This document shows, one piece after another, positions 24,951 to 34,298 of a DNA stretch of 64,000 bases. The notes under the pieces are model-generated. The model had not been told where the DNA came from, searched no databases, and saw nothing but the letters and a program-made list of their open reading frames with translations. The number at the start of each line of letters is the position of its first letter. Positions within the stretch are counted from its first letter, which is position 1. The DNA is from Cytophagaceae bacterium. Lineage in GTDB: Bacteria; Bacteroidota; Bacteroidia; Cytophagales; Cyclobacteriaceae. The stretch spans positions 2,515,234-2,579,233 of the forward strand of contig CP030886.1 of the NCBI GenBank assembly GCA_006969745.1, given 5' to 3'. The position numbers were made by a program, and so were the translations under genes.

Positions 24951-25974
24951 TTACTTCTTCGTCTATCTCACTTTTTCCTTGCAAAACATCTACGAAGTGT
25001 TTTGCGAAATGTGGTGTTAAAGAAACACCTTTCGTGCCAAAACCATTAAAAATACCTAATGTTTTGAACTTCTGATGAATTCCTATATACGGTTTTCTAT
25101 CATGTGTGGCTGGCCTGACACCTGCTCTTTTATCAATAATTTCATATTTGCCGGAATACAATTTTCTCAACCTTTCTTCCAATGATTTAATTCCCACTTC
25201 CTGTGGTTCAAAAGTGAGATTTTGATGATCGTATGTAGAACCAACAGTAAATCGGTCACCTTTTGGTATCATAAATACGCCCTGATTGATAATGCAATCG
25301 GACTTTAGGTCGCAAACTATATCTATAATTTCTCCACGCACAGGTTTGAAAGGTAAATCCCAAAATGGATTGTCTGACAGTGACCCTTCGCAAAAAATTA
25401 CACGTTTTGCACGGTAATTATTATAGGTGACAAAATCAGTGTCTATCTCCATCCTTTCATAATCAAACACTTCACTATTATAATGTCCCTTATTCACAAG
25501 ATAATTCTGCACGGCCTCCAACATTACAGGGATATCAACATAGCCGGATTGATTGATCATAATTCCGCCTAAATCATCCCTGACGTTACTCAGCCCTTTA
25601 GGTTTTGTATAAATGCTATTCACAAATTTTTTGTGTGACTCGTCTGCTAGTTTTCCATCCCAGTCATTTTGGTCTTCTATCGTTCTAAAAGGCCGATAAA
25701 TTGGAATGGGATGAAGAAAGTTACTTCCTGTTGTTTCTTCAAGTTCTCGGTATTGATGCTCCAATTTCGGAAAAAGCAAATCTGCACGCCAGGTTTTAAC
25801 CATCTTTCTTCCCGTTATTGGATTATAAATTCCTGCTGCCTTTTTAGATGAGGTTGCAGCCTTGTCCTCGTTTATCACAACGTACGGTATTCCTCGTCTG
25901 GCCATTTCAATAGCCAGCCAGGACCCGGCCAGGCCTTGTCCTACGATGATATAATCTACCTTTGTGATCCTCAC
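24931..25974 (-). CDS. FAD-dependent oxidoreductase (DAO family)
   Basis: 347 residues. The N-terminal Rossmann motif is VDYIIVGQGLAGSWLAIEMA (GxGxxG), and the C-terminus has the DAO pattern RAGVRPATHDRKPYIG and LGIFNGFGTKGVSLTPHFA. It is closest in style to glycine oxidase or the MnmC C-terminal domain, so it may oxidise an amine to an imine and release H2O2. The substrate is not clear. It overlaps the next minus-strand gene by 20 bp and is divergent from the MBL hydrolase. Confidence 0.87.
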   Translation of the reverse strand: MRITKVDYIIVGQGLAGSWLAIEMARRGIPYVVINEDKAATSSKKAAGIYNPITGRKMVKTWRADLLFPKLEHQYRELEETTGSNFLHPIPIYRPFRTIEDQNDWDGKLADESHKKFVNSIYTKPKGLSNVRDDLGGIMINQSGYVDIPVMLEAVQNYLVNKGHYNSEVFDYERMEIDTDFVTYNNYRAKRVIFCEGSLSDNPFWDLPFKPVRGEIIDIVCDLKSDCIINQGVFMIPKGDRFTVGSTYDHQNLTFEPQEVGIKSLEERLRKLYSGKYEIIDKRAGVRPATHDRKPYIGIHQKFKTLGIFNGFGTKGVSLTPHFAKHFVDVLQGKSEIDEEVNVQRVI

Positions 25975-26011
25975 TTTAATTTTACAATCTCAAAGGCTTA
26001 AATCTAAACAG

Positions 26012-26647
26012 ATGAAGATAAAATCTTTCGTATTCAATCCGTTCTATGAGAATACCTATCTGATCTCCTCAGAAAAAGGCAACTGTCTGATATTTGATCC
26101 CGGATGTTATGAAGATTATGAAGTGGCGGAATTGAAAGAGTATATCCATATGAATGACCTGAAGGTGGTCGGAATTATCAATACTCACTGTCACATCGAT
26201 CATGTCCTGGGAAATGATGTCCTTAAGGCGGCGTATAAGGTGCCTCTGAAAATTCCAACGAACGAGAAGGAAGTATTTGATTCTGTTCCGGCATATGCGC
26301 CACAATGGGGGATGGCAGGCTACAGACATGCTGAGGTTGACGAATGGTTAGGAGAAGGAACGCTGGATCTTGATGAGGTTTCAATGAAAATGATTGAAGT
26401 TCCGGGCCATTCACCGGGCCATTTGATATTTTATATTGAGAATGAAAAAGTAGTTATAGGAGGAGATGTTTTGTTTCGTGAAAGCATAGGTAGAACAGAT
26501 CTTCCAGGGGGAAATCATGAAGATCTTTTGAAAAACATTCAGGAAAAAGTTTATACGCTACCAGATGATGTGGAGGTTTTTCCTGGCCATGGACCATCTA
26601 CTACGATAGGCCATGAAAAAGTTTATAACCCTTTTGTAAAAGCATGA
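26012..26647 (+). CDS. MBL-fold metallo-hydrolase (glyoxalase II-like)
   Basis: 211 residues from the ATG at 26012 (MKIKSFVFNPFYENTYLI, the family start). Metal ligands are visible: His59, His61, Asp63 and His64 in NTHCHIDHVLG, then EVPGHSPGHL, VIGGDVLF and the final FPGHGPSTTIGHE. These match the hydroxyacylglutathione hydrolase-like subgroup that hydrolyses thioesters in the cytoplasm. The stop overlaps pssA by 4 bp. Confidence 0.93.
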   Translation: MKIKSFVFNPFYENTYLISSEKGNCLIFDPGCYEDYEVAELKEYIHMNDLKVVGIINTHCHIDHVLGNDVLKAAYKVPLKIPTNEKEVFDSVPAYAPQWGMAGYRHAEVDEWLGEGTLDLDEVSMKMIEVPGHSPGHLIFYIENEKVVIGGDVLFRESIGRTDLPGGNHEDLLKNIQEKVYTLPDDVEVFPGHGPSTTIGHEKVYNPFVKA

Positions 26648-27303
26648 AGCAACAAATCCCAAATGCATTAACCTGCATCAATCTGGCTATAGGTTGTGTT
26701 GGCATATACTATACGCTGACAGGACAGAACCCTGAGGCATTTTATTTTGTAATTGCAGCTGGACTTTTTGACTTTCTTGATGGATTTGCCGCAAGAATAT
26801 TGAATGTACAATCCGAAATTGGAAAGCAACTGGATTCACTATCTGATCTAGTGTCGTTTGGTTTGTTGCCCACTTTCTTCATGCTGCAATGGCTGATTCA
26901 ATCGGACTGTCAATATTTCTGGGTGGCGATTATCATAGCTGTTTTTTCAGCGATTAGGTTGGCTAAATTCAATGTGGATGATACCCAGTCTGATAGTTTT
27001 CAAGGACTTCCCACCCCGGCAAATGCGATTATGCTTACCTCACTAATATTTATTCCATTTGAATTGTATGAATACACTCTCATTAGCATTTGTATTTTTT
27101 CTGCGATTTTACTCGTTTCTCCGGTGCGGTTAATTGCGCTGAAATTCAAATCAGCAGGTTGGAAGGAAAATGAAGAAAGATGGATTCTAATTATGGGCGT
27201 AATAGCACTTTTGGCACTTTTTCAATTGTCATTTGTCCCGTTTGTTATTCCATTTTACATAGTCGTTTCTATAAGTTCTTTTTTGATCCGAAGAAAAGCA
27301 TAG
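26644..27303 (+). CDS. pssA: CDP-diacylglycerol-serine O-phosphatidyltransferase
   Basis: 219 residues with six or more membrane helices. The CDP-alcohol phosphotransferase motif D-G-x2-A-R-x8-G-x3-D-x3-D is complete (Asp46, Gly47, Arg51, Gly60, Asp64, Asp68). The enzyme joins CDP-diacylglycerol and serine to make phosphatidylserine, the precursor of phosphatidylethanolamine. It is translationally coupled to the MBL hydrolase and followed after 34 bp by porU. Confidence 0.95.
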   Translation: MKQQIPNALTCINLAIGCVGIYYTLTGQNPEAFYFVIAAGLFDFLDGFAARILNVQSEIGKQLDSLSDLVSFGLLPTFFMLQWLIQSDCQYFWVAIIIAVFSAIRLAKFNVDDTQSDSFQGLPTPANAIMLTSLIFIPFELYEYTLISICIFSAILLVSPVRLIALKFKSAGWKENEERWILIMGVIALLALFQLSFVPFVIPFYIVVSISSFLIRRKA

Positions 27304-27337
27304 AATTTTTGAGGTACAAAATGCGTTTATCATATCA

Positions 27338-30300
27338 ATGAGGAGAATTCTTCCATATTTAATGCTTGTTTGCGCCCATTTGGGGATGGCACAATCCTCT
27401 GTTTTATCAAGTGGAACTTGGTTCAAGGTTGGTATTACTGAATCGGGTATTTATAAAATTGACCTAAACACGCTTTCTGCACTGGGAGTTTCTGGCTCAG
27501 TTGATCCTGAAAAAATTAAGATTTATGGAAATGGATGGAAAGGTGTTTTACCTCAGCAAAATGATGCAGAAAGACCCGAAGATTTGATTGAAAATGCGAT
27601 TTTCGTAGCAGGAGAATCAGATAATTCGTTTGATCAAGAGGATTATGTCTTATTCTATGGAATAGGTCCGGACAAGATCGAATGGAGTGAAGAAGGGTTT
27701 GAATATGAGAAAAACTTCTACTCTGACACCGCCTACTATTTCATAAATATCTCAGGTTCCAATGGAAAGCGAATAGAACTGCGACCAAGTCAGGGCGGAA
27801 CAGCCTTAACGACCATTTCATCATTTAATGATCACCTGACTTTTGAAGAAGATTTGATCAACCTTATTTCCTCTGGAAGAGGATGGTATGGCGAATCTCT
27901 GACTACTGGGGAATTTCAAAGCTTTAACTATCAGATTGATGGACTGGTCTCTGAAGTTGACCTCACACTAAATGCTGTCAGTCAATCACCATCACTTGCC
28001 AACTTCAATGTATCTGTAGATGCAAACGCTATCGGTTCATTGAACATTGAAGCAGTTCCGGATGGACCGGGTACCACTTATTCAATAAAAGCCCGTCAGG
28101 ATGAAAGTGTGTTCACTTTACCAAATTCATCAACTTTTAATCTGGAGATTGAATTTGATGGAAATGCATCTGGCGAGAGAGGCTTTATTGATTTCTATTA
28201 CATGACCTTCCTTCGAAATCTGCGATTGTATAACAATGAAACTGATTTTCGCTCAATTTCGAATATTGGAAATCTCTCTAGGTATGAAATATCCAATGCT
28301 GCGAACAGTACCATATGGAATGTGACAGACCCGGTCAATATTGTTTCTCACGAGTACGCTACTGACGGGAATAAAGCCATCTTTCAAAGTCAGTCTCCTA
28401 ACGTGGAGGAGTTTGTTGTTCATGCTGGCACAGATTTCCCGGCGCCATTTGTTTTTGGAAGTATACCGAATCAAAACATTAGAGGTGCAGTGAATTTCGA
28501 TGGAATTATTGTTGCAAATCCTGCATTTAAGTCCGAAGCTATCGAACTGGCGCAATTTCATAGTAATCATGATGGCCTCAATGTTCAGGTAGTAACAACC
28601 ACTCAGGTCTACAATGAATTCTCATCAGGAAGACAAGATGTTTCAGCCATCAGAGATTATGTAAAACATGTATACGATAATGGAGGCCTTTTGAAGTATC
28701 TCCTGCTCTTCGGTGATTGTTCATTCGATTACAAGGATCGTATTTTGAATAACACTAATTACGTGCCTACTTACGAATCCCGTCAGAGCTTTCATCCAAT
28801 TTTTAGCCATTCATCTGATGACTACTTTGGCTTTATGGAGGACGAAGAAGGAGAGTGGATAGAATCCAGCTTTGGTGACCATACCTTAGAAATTGGGGTT
28901 GGCAGATTGCCCGCTAAGTCAAAAGATGAAGCGCAAGTGATGGTGGATAAAATTATCTATTACTCCACCAGCGCAAATACACTGGGAAAATGGAGAGGAG
29001 AGATGACTTACGTTGCGGATGATGGTGACGGCAATATTCACACAAGACATGTAGAAGACCTGTCTGAACTCATTGATACCACTTTTGCACTTTACAACAT
29101 CAACAAGGTATTGTTGGATGCATTTGCCCAGGAAGCCTCTGGATCTTCTGAAAAGTCTCCGCAGGCAAACGCTGCCTTGAAAACCAGAATTAAGAATGGC
29201 ACATTTCTGGTCAATTATATTGGACATGGAAATGAGCGACTTTGGATGGAAGAAGAAATTCTGAGCACATCTGATATTGAAAAAATGACAAACCGCAATA
29301 AGCTTCCTATTTTCGTTACTGCAACATGCGAGTTTGGCAGGTATGATGATCCCATTCGTGTATCGGGTGCCGAAGAGTTACTACTTTCAGAGCAAGGTGG
29401 AGGTATCGCTTTGCTCACAACGTCACGTCCTGTATTCGCAAGTACAAATTTCAGCCTTAATCAAGCATTTCATGAAAACATTTTTCGGAAAGAAAATAAT
29501 AAAAACTTGAGGCTAGGTGATGTGATCAGGTTTACTAAAAATGAAGGGTTGGCAGGCCCTGTTAATCGTAATTTTACTCTTTTAGGCGATCCTATGATGA
29601 TGCCCGCATTTCCAAAGCTTGACATTGTGCTTGATGTTGGAAACGAATTAGACACATTGAGTGCTTTGGAAGAAATCACCTTTACCGGTGAGATTCAGTC
29701 CAATGGAATACTTAATTCTGATTTCAATGGCGTGATCAATGTTGGTGTTTTTGATGTAAAACAAACCTTTAAAACCTTTGGTCAAGAAAGTACTCCATAT
29801 AGTTATTCACTTAGAAGCAATGCTTTGTTTCGTGGAGAAGCCAATGTTGAGAATGGAAAGTTCTCATTCTCATTTGTGGTACCAAAGAATATATCCTATC
29901 AGTATAAAAGTGGAAAAATGAGCCTTTATGCCTGGGATGAAGAGAATAATATGGACGCAGGTGGATCGAACAGATCATTTGTGATAGGAGGCACCAGCGA
30001 CAACCCTGCAGATGACACTATAGCACCATCAGTAAATGCATACCTGAATGACTCCTCTTTTGTCAATGGCGACCAGGTAGGGTCTTCACCATTGCTAATA
30101 GCAAATATTGAAGACAATAGTGGTATTACAACAACACGTTCAGGCGTTGTGCAGGGAATCACTCTGACAATTGATGATCAGGTGTTTAACCTCAATGATT
30201 TCTATACCGCTAATCGGAATACATTTCAGCAAGGCACTTTAGTTTATCCACTTCAAGATCTGGAGCCAGGAAGATATTCTGCCGTTTTGAAGGTGTGGGA

Positions 30301-30667
30301 CACTCATAATAATTCATCGGAGGTGACATTAGATTTTGCAGTTTCTGACCAACCACTTCTTTTCGTTTATAACCCGATTGCGTACCCCAATCCGGTGATT
30401 GATTCAACCGTATTTTCATTTGAACATGATAGGGAAGACGAAGATCTATATGTTACACTTCTGGTATACAGCTCTCGAGGAGAGCTTGTGAGCAAGCGTC
30501 AAGTGTTATTTGAAAATAGTCAAAGAAACATCGTGATACCATGGGATGCTCAAACAAATTCTGGAGAAGCATTGAAGCTAGGGATTTACTATTCCAGAGT
30601 AATTATTCAGAGCAGATTAGATGGTGCAACAAAAGAAATTACTCAAAAGCTCGTTATTGTAAATTGA
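27338..30667 (+). CDS. porU: Type IX secretion system sortase PorU
   Basis: 1109 residues, the expected size of PorU. A signal peptide (MRRILPYLMLVCAHLGMAQ) is followed by a beta-rich N-terminal region, then the gingipain-like peptidase C25 domain: residues about 390-760 with FDYKDRILNNTNYVPTYESR, the catalytic His630 in NYIGHGN and Cys664 in TATCEFGRYDDP. Ig-like domains and a C-terminal YPNPV...ITQKLVIVN region resembling the T9SS sorting domain follow. PorU sits on the outer membrane with PorV, cuts off the sorting domain of cargo proteins and attaches them to the surface. Confidence 0.96.
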   Translation: MRRILPYLMLVCAHLGMAQSSVLSSGTWFKVGITESGIYKIDLNTLSALGVSGSVDPEKIKIYGNGWKGVLPQQNDAERPEDLIENAIFVAGESDNSFDQEDYVLFYGIGPDKIEWSEEGFEYEKNFYSDTAYYFINISGSNGKRIELRPSQGGTALTTISSFNDHLTFEEDLINLISSGRGWYGESLTTGEFQSFNYQIDGLVSEVDLTLNAVSQSPSLANFNVSVDANAIGSLNIEAVPDGPGTTYSIKARQDESVFTLPNSSTFNLEIEFDGNASGERGFIDFYYMTFLRNLRLYNNETDFRSISNIGNLSRYEISNAANSTIWNVTDPVNIVSHEYATDGNKAIFQSQSPNVEEFVVHAGTDFPAPFVFGSIPNQNIRGAVNFDGIIVANPAFKSEAIELAQFHSNHDGLNVQVVTTTQVYNEFSSGRQDVSAIRDYVKHVYDNGGLLKYLLLFGDCSFDYKDRILNNTNYVPTYESRQSFHPIFSHSSDDYFGFMEDEEGEWIESSFGDHTLEIGVGRLPAKSKDEAQVMVDKIIYYSTSANTLGKWRGEMTYVADDGDGNIHTRHVEDLSELIDTTFALYNINKVLLDAFAQEASGSSEKSPQANAALKTRIKNGTFLVNYIGHGNERLWMEEEILSTSDIEKMTNRNKLPIFVTATCEFGRYDDPIRVSGAEELLLSEQGGGIALLTTSRPVFASTNFSLNQAFHENIFRKENNKNLRLGDVIRFTKNEGLAGPVNRNFTLLGDPMMMPAFPKLDIVLDVGNELDTLSALEEITFTGEIQSNGILNSDFNGVINVGVFDVKQTFKTFGQESTPYSYSLRSNALFRGEANVENGKFSFSFVVPKNISYQYKSGKMSLYAWDEENNMDAGGSNRSFVIGGTSDNPADDTIAPSVNAYLNDSSFVNGDQVGSSPLLIANIEDNSGITTTRSGVVQGITLTIDDQVFNLNDFYTANRNTFQQGTLVYPLQDLEPGRYSAVLKVWDTHNNSSEVTLDFAVSDQPLLFVYNPIAYPNPVIDSTVFSFEHDREDEDLYVTLLVYSSRGELVSKRQVLFENSQRNIVIPWDAQTNSGEALKLGIYYSRVIIQSRLDGATKEITQKLVIVN

Positions 30668-30737
30668 TTAAGCCCTTAGTTATTTGAAAATCAGCACTTT
30701 TTATTAAAAATTTTAATCGGTATTCATCTGATAATGT

Positions 30738-30745
30738 TAAGTTTG
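30738..30745 (+). promoter_or_regulatory. Candidate promoter -7 element of porV
   Basis: TAAGTTTG matches TAnnTTTG exactly. Predicted transcription start is near 30749, about 21 nt before the porV ATG at 30770. No good -33 TTTG is seen, so the call is moderate. Confidence 0.4.
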
Positions 30746-30769
30746 GCATCCTTTTATAAAATCATTCGA

Positions 30770-31981
30770 ATGAATCATCTTGAGAAGAAGATATTCACAA
30801 TTCTTCTAGTTTTAGTGACATTTCACACTTTTGGGCAGTCTTCCTTTATTTCTGGTCAAGACAGTTTGAGAAATCCAATCACAGTAGCTGTTCCCTTTTT
30901 GAATTTTGCTCCTGATAGTAGAGCATCAGCTATGGGAGACGTTGGCGTGGCAACATCGCCGGACGTTAATAGCATCCATTGGAACAACGCAAAGCTGGCA
31001 TTTATAGAAACAGACATGGGATTTTCCTTCTCATATTCTCCATGGTTGGGAAATATTGTGGACGATATGTCTCTTAATTATCTATCCTTTTACAAAAAAA
31101 TTGATCAGAATCAAGCATTTGGAGCTAGTTTCAGGTACTTCGACTTAGGTGAGATTGCACTCTATGATGAGTTTGCCAATCCGAATGGAGTAGAAAATCC
31201 AAGTGAATTGGCTTTTGATGGAACCTATTCCAGAAAGTTGTCAGAAAGGTTGAGCCTGGGAGTTACCTTAAGATTTATCTGGTCTAACCTTGCAGGAAAT
31301 ATAACAGGAGCTCCGGATGCGAAAGCAGGGACCTCCGTAGCTGTTGATTTTGGTGTGTTCTACACCAAGCCTTTCATTCTCTCCGGTAAAAATTCCGAAT
31401 TATCTCTAGGTGCTCACCTTTCCAATATTGGACAGAAAATAACTTACAGCGCAGAAAGCAATGAGAATTTCATACCTGCAAACTTTAGATTAGGTTCAGC
31501 CTTCAAGACAGATTTAGACCAATACAACACCATAACACTTGCCTTCGATATTAATAAGTTAATGGTACCTACACCACCTATCTATCAAACAGATGGAAGT
31601 GGCAACATTGAGACAGACGCGGATGGGAACAAGATTATAGCCAAAGGAAAGGACCCTGATAGGTCTTTGCTGTCAGGCACATTCGGCTCATTTGGGGACG
31701 CTCCTCGTGGGTTTAAAGAAGAGCTTCAGGAACTTACCTACTCAATAGGAGCAGAGTATTGGTATAGAGATCTATTTGCAGCCAGAGCTGGATATTTTTC
31801 AGAGCACAAAAATAAAGGTGATAGAAAATACTTTACCGTTGGAGCCGGATTTAGATATCAAATTTTCGGATTCGACTTTTCTTATTTGATTCCTAAAGGA
31901 CAGAATCATCCATTAGCAGATACTCTAAGAATATCTCTGCTTTTCAACCTCAATCAGGGTGGAGAAGCAACAAGTGAATAA
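30770..31981 (+). CDS. porV: Type IX secretion outer-membrane protein PorV
   Basis: 403 residues from the ATG at 30770, chosen because the signal peptide starts there (MNHLEKKIFTILLVLVTFHTFGQ). The FadL/PorV barrel pattern is clear: FLNFAPDSRASAMGDVGVATSPDVNSIHWN near the N-terminus and the final ARAGYFSEHKNKGDRKYFTVGAGFRYQIFGFDFSYLIP. PorV binds the cargo sorting domain at the outer membrane and passes it to PorU. It is immediately downstream of porU, the arrangement seen widely in T9SS bacteria, and ends in a terminator. Confidence 0.95.
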   Translation: MNHLEKKIFTILLVLVTFHTFGQSSFISGQDSLRNPITVAVPFLNFAPDSRASAMGDVGVATSPDVNSIHWNNAKLAFIETDMGFSFSYSPWLGNIVDDMSLNYLSFYKKIDQNQAFGASFRYFDLGEIALYDEFANPNGVENPSELAFDGTYSRKLSERLSLGVTLRFIWSNLAGNITGAPDAKAGTSVAVDFGVFYTKPFILSGKNSELSLGAHLSNIGQKITYSAESNENFIPANFRLGSAFKTDLDQYNTITLAFDINKLMVPTPPIYQTDGSGNIETDADGNKIIAKGKDPDRSLLSGTFGSFGDAPRGFKEELQELTYSIGAEYWYRDLFAARAGYFSEHKNKGDRKYFTVGAGFRYQIFGFDFSYLIPKGQNHPLADTLRISLLFNLNQGGEATSE

Positions 31982-32006
31982 ATAAGTTTTTAAAAATATA
32001 TTTTGA

Positions 32007-32049
32007 AGAAGAGTTAACCAGATTATAGTTGACTCTTCTTTCTATTTTT
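32007..32049 (+). terminator. Terminator of porV
   Basis: AGAAGAGTTAAC (32007-32018) and GTTGACTCTTCT (32028-32039) pair at 11 of 12 positions with one G-T, followed by a T-rich tract TTTCTATTTTT. The T tract overlaps the aminotransferase promoter element TATTTTTG. Confidence 0.75.
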
Positions 32050-32050
32050 G
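32043..32050 (+). promoter_or_regulatory. Candidate promoter -7 element of the aminotransferase gene
   Basis: TATTTTTG matches TAnnTTTG exactly; the predicted start near 32054 would give an 11-nt leader before the ATG at 32065. The T-rich run is shared with the upstream terminator, so its promoter role is less certain. Confidence 0.4.
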
Positions 32051-32064
32051 CCAAAAAATACCAC

Positions 32065-33261
32065 ATGAGCGCACTTTCCAATCGAATAAAAAGCATTCCA
32101 GAATCAGCAACTTTAGCCATGGCTGCAAAAGCCCGCGAAATGAAGGAGAAAGGGGTGGAAGTAATAAGTCTGAGCTTGGGAGAACCTGACTTTAAGACAC
32201 CTAAGCATATTCAGGAAGGTGCTATGGAAGCAATCCAGTCTGAAAACTACTTTGCATACCCTCCGGTAAATGGATACCTGGATTTGAGAAAGGCTATTTC
32301 TGAAAAATTTCAGAAAGACAATGGTCTGGATTATGCTCCAGAACAGATTGTCGTATCAAACGGAGCGAAGCAATCCATAGCCAATGTTTTCATGGCGATA
32401 CTTAATCCTGGCGACGAAGTAATTGTTCTTACACCATATTGGGTGAGCTATTCAGCCATGATTCTTCTGGCTGAAGGAAAGCCTGTTTTTGTGAGTGGTA
32501 CAATAGAGAACGACTTTAAAGCCACAGCAGAACAAATTAGAGCTGCTATTACTGATAAGACAAAAGCATTGATTTTTTCATCTCCTTGTAACCCAACAGG
32601 GTCAGTATTTAACAGGGAAGAATTGGAAGCGATTGCTGATGTATTGAAGGACAGAAAAGATATCACCGTAATTTCTGATGAAATATATGAGTTGATCAAT
32701 TTTGGGGCAAAGCATGAAAGCATAGGTACTATAGGCGATATGATCGATCGAACAGTTACCATTAATGGTTTTTCAAAAGGTTTTGCGATGACCGGATGGA
32801 GAGTGGGATACATAGGTGCCCCTGCCTGGATTGCCAAGGCAGCCAATAAGATGCAAGGTCAATATACCTCGGGAAATTGTTCAATCGCTCAAAGAGCTGC
32901 TCTGACAGCTTTAACAGGTCCAATGGAGCCAACTAAAAAAATGGCAAAAGCTTATATGGATAGACGAGCTTTAGTCTATGAATTGCTAAAAGAAATACCG
33001 GGGTTTGAGGTGAATATGCCACAAGGTGCATTCTATTTCTTTCCTAATGTGAAGCACTACATAGGAAAGGTTAACAAAGGCGTGAAGATCAAAACGGTAA
33101 ATGACCTATGCATGTATCTGCTGGAAGACGCTCGGGTATCATTAGTTACAGGTGAAGCCTTTGGAGATGCAGAGTGCCTGAGGTTATCTTATGCTGCATC
33201 GGAAGATGACTTGAGAACCGCTATTTCCAGAATAAAACAATCGCTCGCCAAATTGACATAG
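32065..33261 (+). CDS. Class I aminotransferase (aspartate aminotransferase-like)
   Basis: 398 residues from the ATG at 32065 (MSALSNRIKSIPESATLAM, the usual start of the AspC subgroup). Fold-type I features: SLSLGEPDFKTPKHI, SNGAKQSIANVFMAIL, SSPCNPTGSVF, ISDEIYELI and the PLP lysine Lys238 in NGFSKGFAMTGWRVGY. It transfers amino groups from aspartate (and perhaps aromatic or other amino acids) to 2-oxoglutarate. It is followed after 21 bp by the heptose-kinase-like gene. Confidence 0.93.
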   Translation: MSALSNRIKSIPESATLAMAAKAREMKEKGVEVISLSLGEPDFKTPKHIQEGAMEAIQSENYFAYPPVNGYLDLRKAISEKFQKDNGLDYAPEQIVVSNGAKQSIANVFMAILNPGDEVIVLTPYWVSYSAMILLAEGKPVFVSGTIENDFKATAEQIRAAITDKTKALIFSSPCNPTGSVFNREELEAIADVLKDRKDITVISDEIYELINFGAKHESIGTIGDMIDRTVTINGFSKGFAMTGWRVGYIGAPAWIAKAANKMQGQYTSGNCSIAQRAALTALTGPMEPTKKMAKAYMDRRALVYELLKEIPGFEVNMPQGAFYFFPNVKHYIGKVNKGVKIKTVNDLCMYLLEDARVSLVTGEAFGDAECLRLSYAASEDDLRTAISRIKQSLAKLT

Positions 33262-33282
33262 ACCAAACAAACCTAAACCATC

Positions 33283-34281
33283 ATGAAATCAATTGAAGAA
33301 GTATTCGAATCATTTAAGGACAAAACAGTTCTTGTTGTAGGAGACGTTATGATTGATTATTACATGCATGGGCAGGTAAGTCGTATTTCACCTGAAGCAC
33401 CGGTTCCGGTATTGAAGCTTGGAAAAGAGGAGAAAAGACTGGGAGGTGCTGCCAACGTGGCAATGAATATCAGAGCCCTTGGAGCTACACCTATCCTCTG
33501 CTCTGTAGTCGGAGACGATGCAGATGGAGCAGCTTTTGAGCAGCTTCTGGAGTATGAAAAAATGCCTAATAAAGGGATTATCAGAAGTCAAAACCGGGTT
33601 ACTACCACCAAGCTTCGTGTCATGTCCGGCTTACAACATCTATTGCGGGTTGATAATGAAGATGTACATCCATTGGTCGATCTGGATCAGAAATCACTTC
33701 TTCATCACATCAAAAATCTATTAGAAGAATGTGATTTGGTCATTTTCGAAGACTATGACAAAGGAACAATCAATCCCGAAGTGATAGAAGAAACCATCAA
33801 GCTGGCCAGAGAAAAAAACATTCCCATTGCTGTCGATCCGAAACGGAAAAACTTCACCAAATATCAGGGAGTGTCTATTTTCAAAGTAAACATAGCAGAC
33901 TTGAAAGATGGACTAGGGATAGAATTTGATGCCCTCGAGGAAAAGCAACTGGAAGAAGCCTCAAAAAACCTTCGATCAAACGTAGAGGCCAAAAATTACC
34001 TGATCACCTTATCCAACCGAGGCATTTTCTTCAATTCCGATGACAGTCATGGGAAATTAGCTTCTCACCCCAGACAAATAGTTGAGGTGCTGGGAGCAGG
34101 AGATACGGTTATTAGTATTGCCGGTCTTTGTTTGACACTAGGGATGCCTCTTGAGTTTATTGCCGAATTAGCCAATTTAGGTGGTGGCATTGTATGTGAG
34201 ATGCCTGGAGCAGTACCTATTGACAAGGAAATATTACTTAAGGAGGCCAAGGAGAATTCTATACTCAAAAAATATCTTTAA
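33283..34281 (+). CDS. PfkB-family D-glycero-D-manno-heptose-7-phosphate kinase (HldA/RfaE1-like)
   Basis: 332 residues with the RfaE1-type start VLVVGDVMIDYYMHGQVSRISPEAPVPVL, GGAANVAMNIRALG, and the PfkB active-site motif VLGAGDTV. This is the kinase half of HldE; there is no fused adenylyltransferase, so that step must be encoded elsewhere. It phosphorylates heptose 7-phosphate at C1 for ADP-heptose synthesis, used in LPS. Alternative: another sugar kinase of the ribokinase family. Followed after a short gap by the hybrid kinase. Confidence 0.87.
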   Translation: MKSIEEVFESFKDKTVLVVGDVMIDYYMHGQVSRISPEAPVPVLKLGKEEKRLGGAANVAMNIRALGATPILCSVVGDDADGAAFEQLLEYEKMPNKGIIRSQNRVTTTKLRVMSGLQHLLRVDNEDVHPLVDLDQKSLLHHIKNLLEECDLVIFEDYDKGTINPEVIEETIKLAREKNIPIAVDPKRKNFTKYQGVSIFKVNIADLKDGLGIEFDALEEKQLEEASKNLRSNVEAKNYLITLSNRGIFFNSDDSHGKLASHPRQIVEVLGAGDTVISIAGLCLTLGMPLEFIAELANLGGGIVCEMPGAVPIDKEILLKEAKENSILKKYL

Positions 34282-34298
34282 TTTGGCTGGTGTCAGCC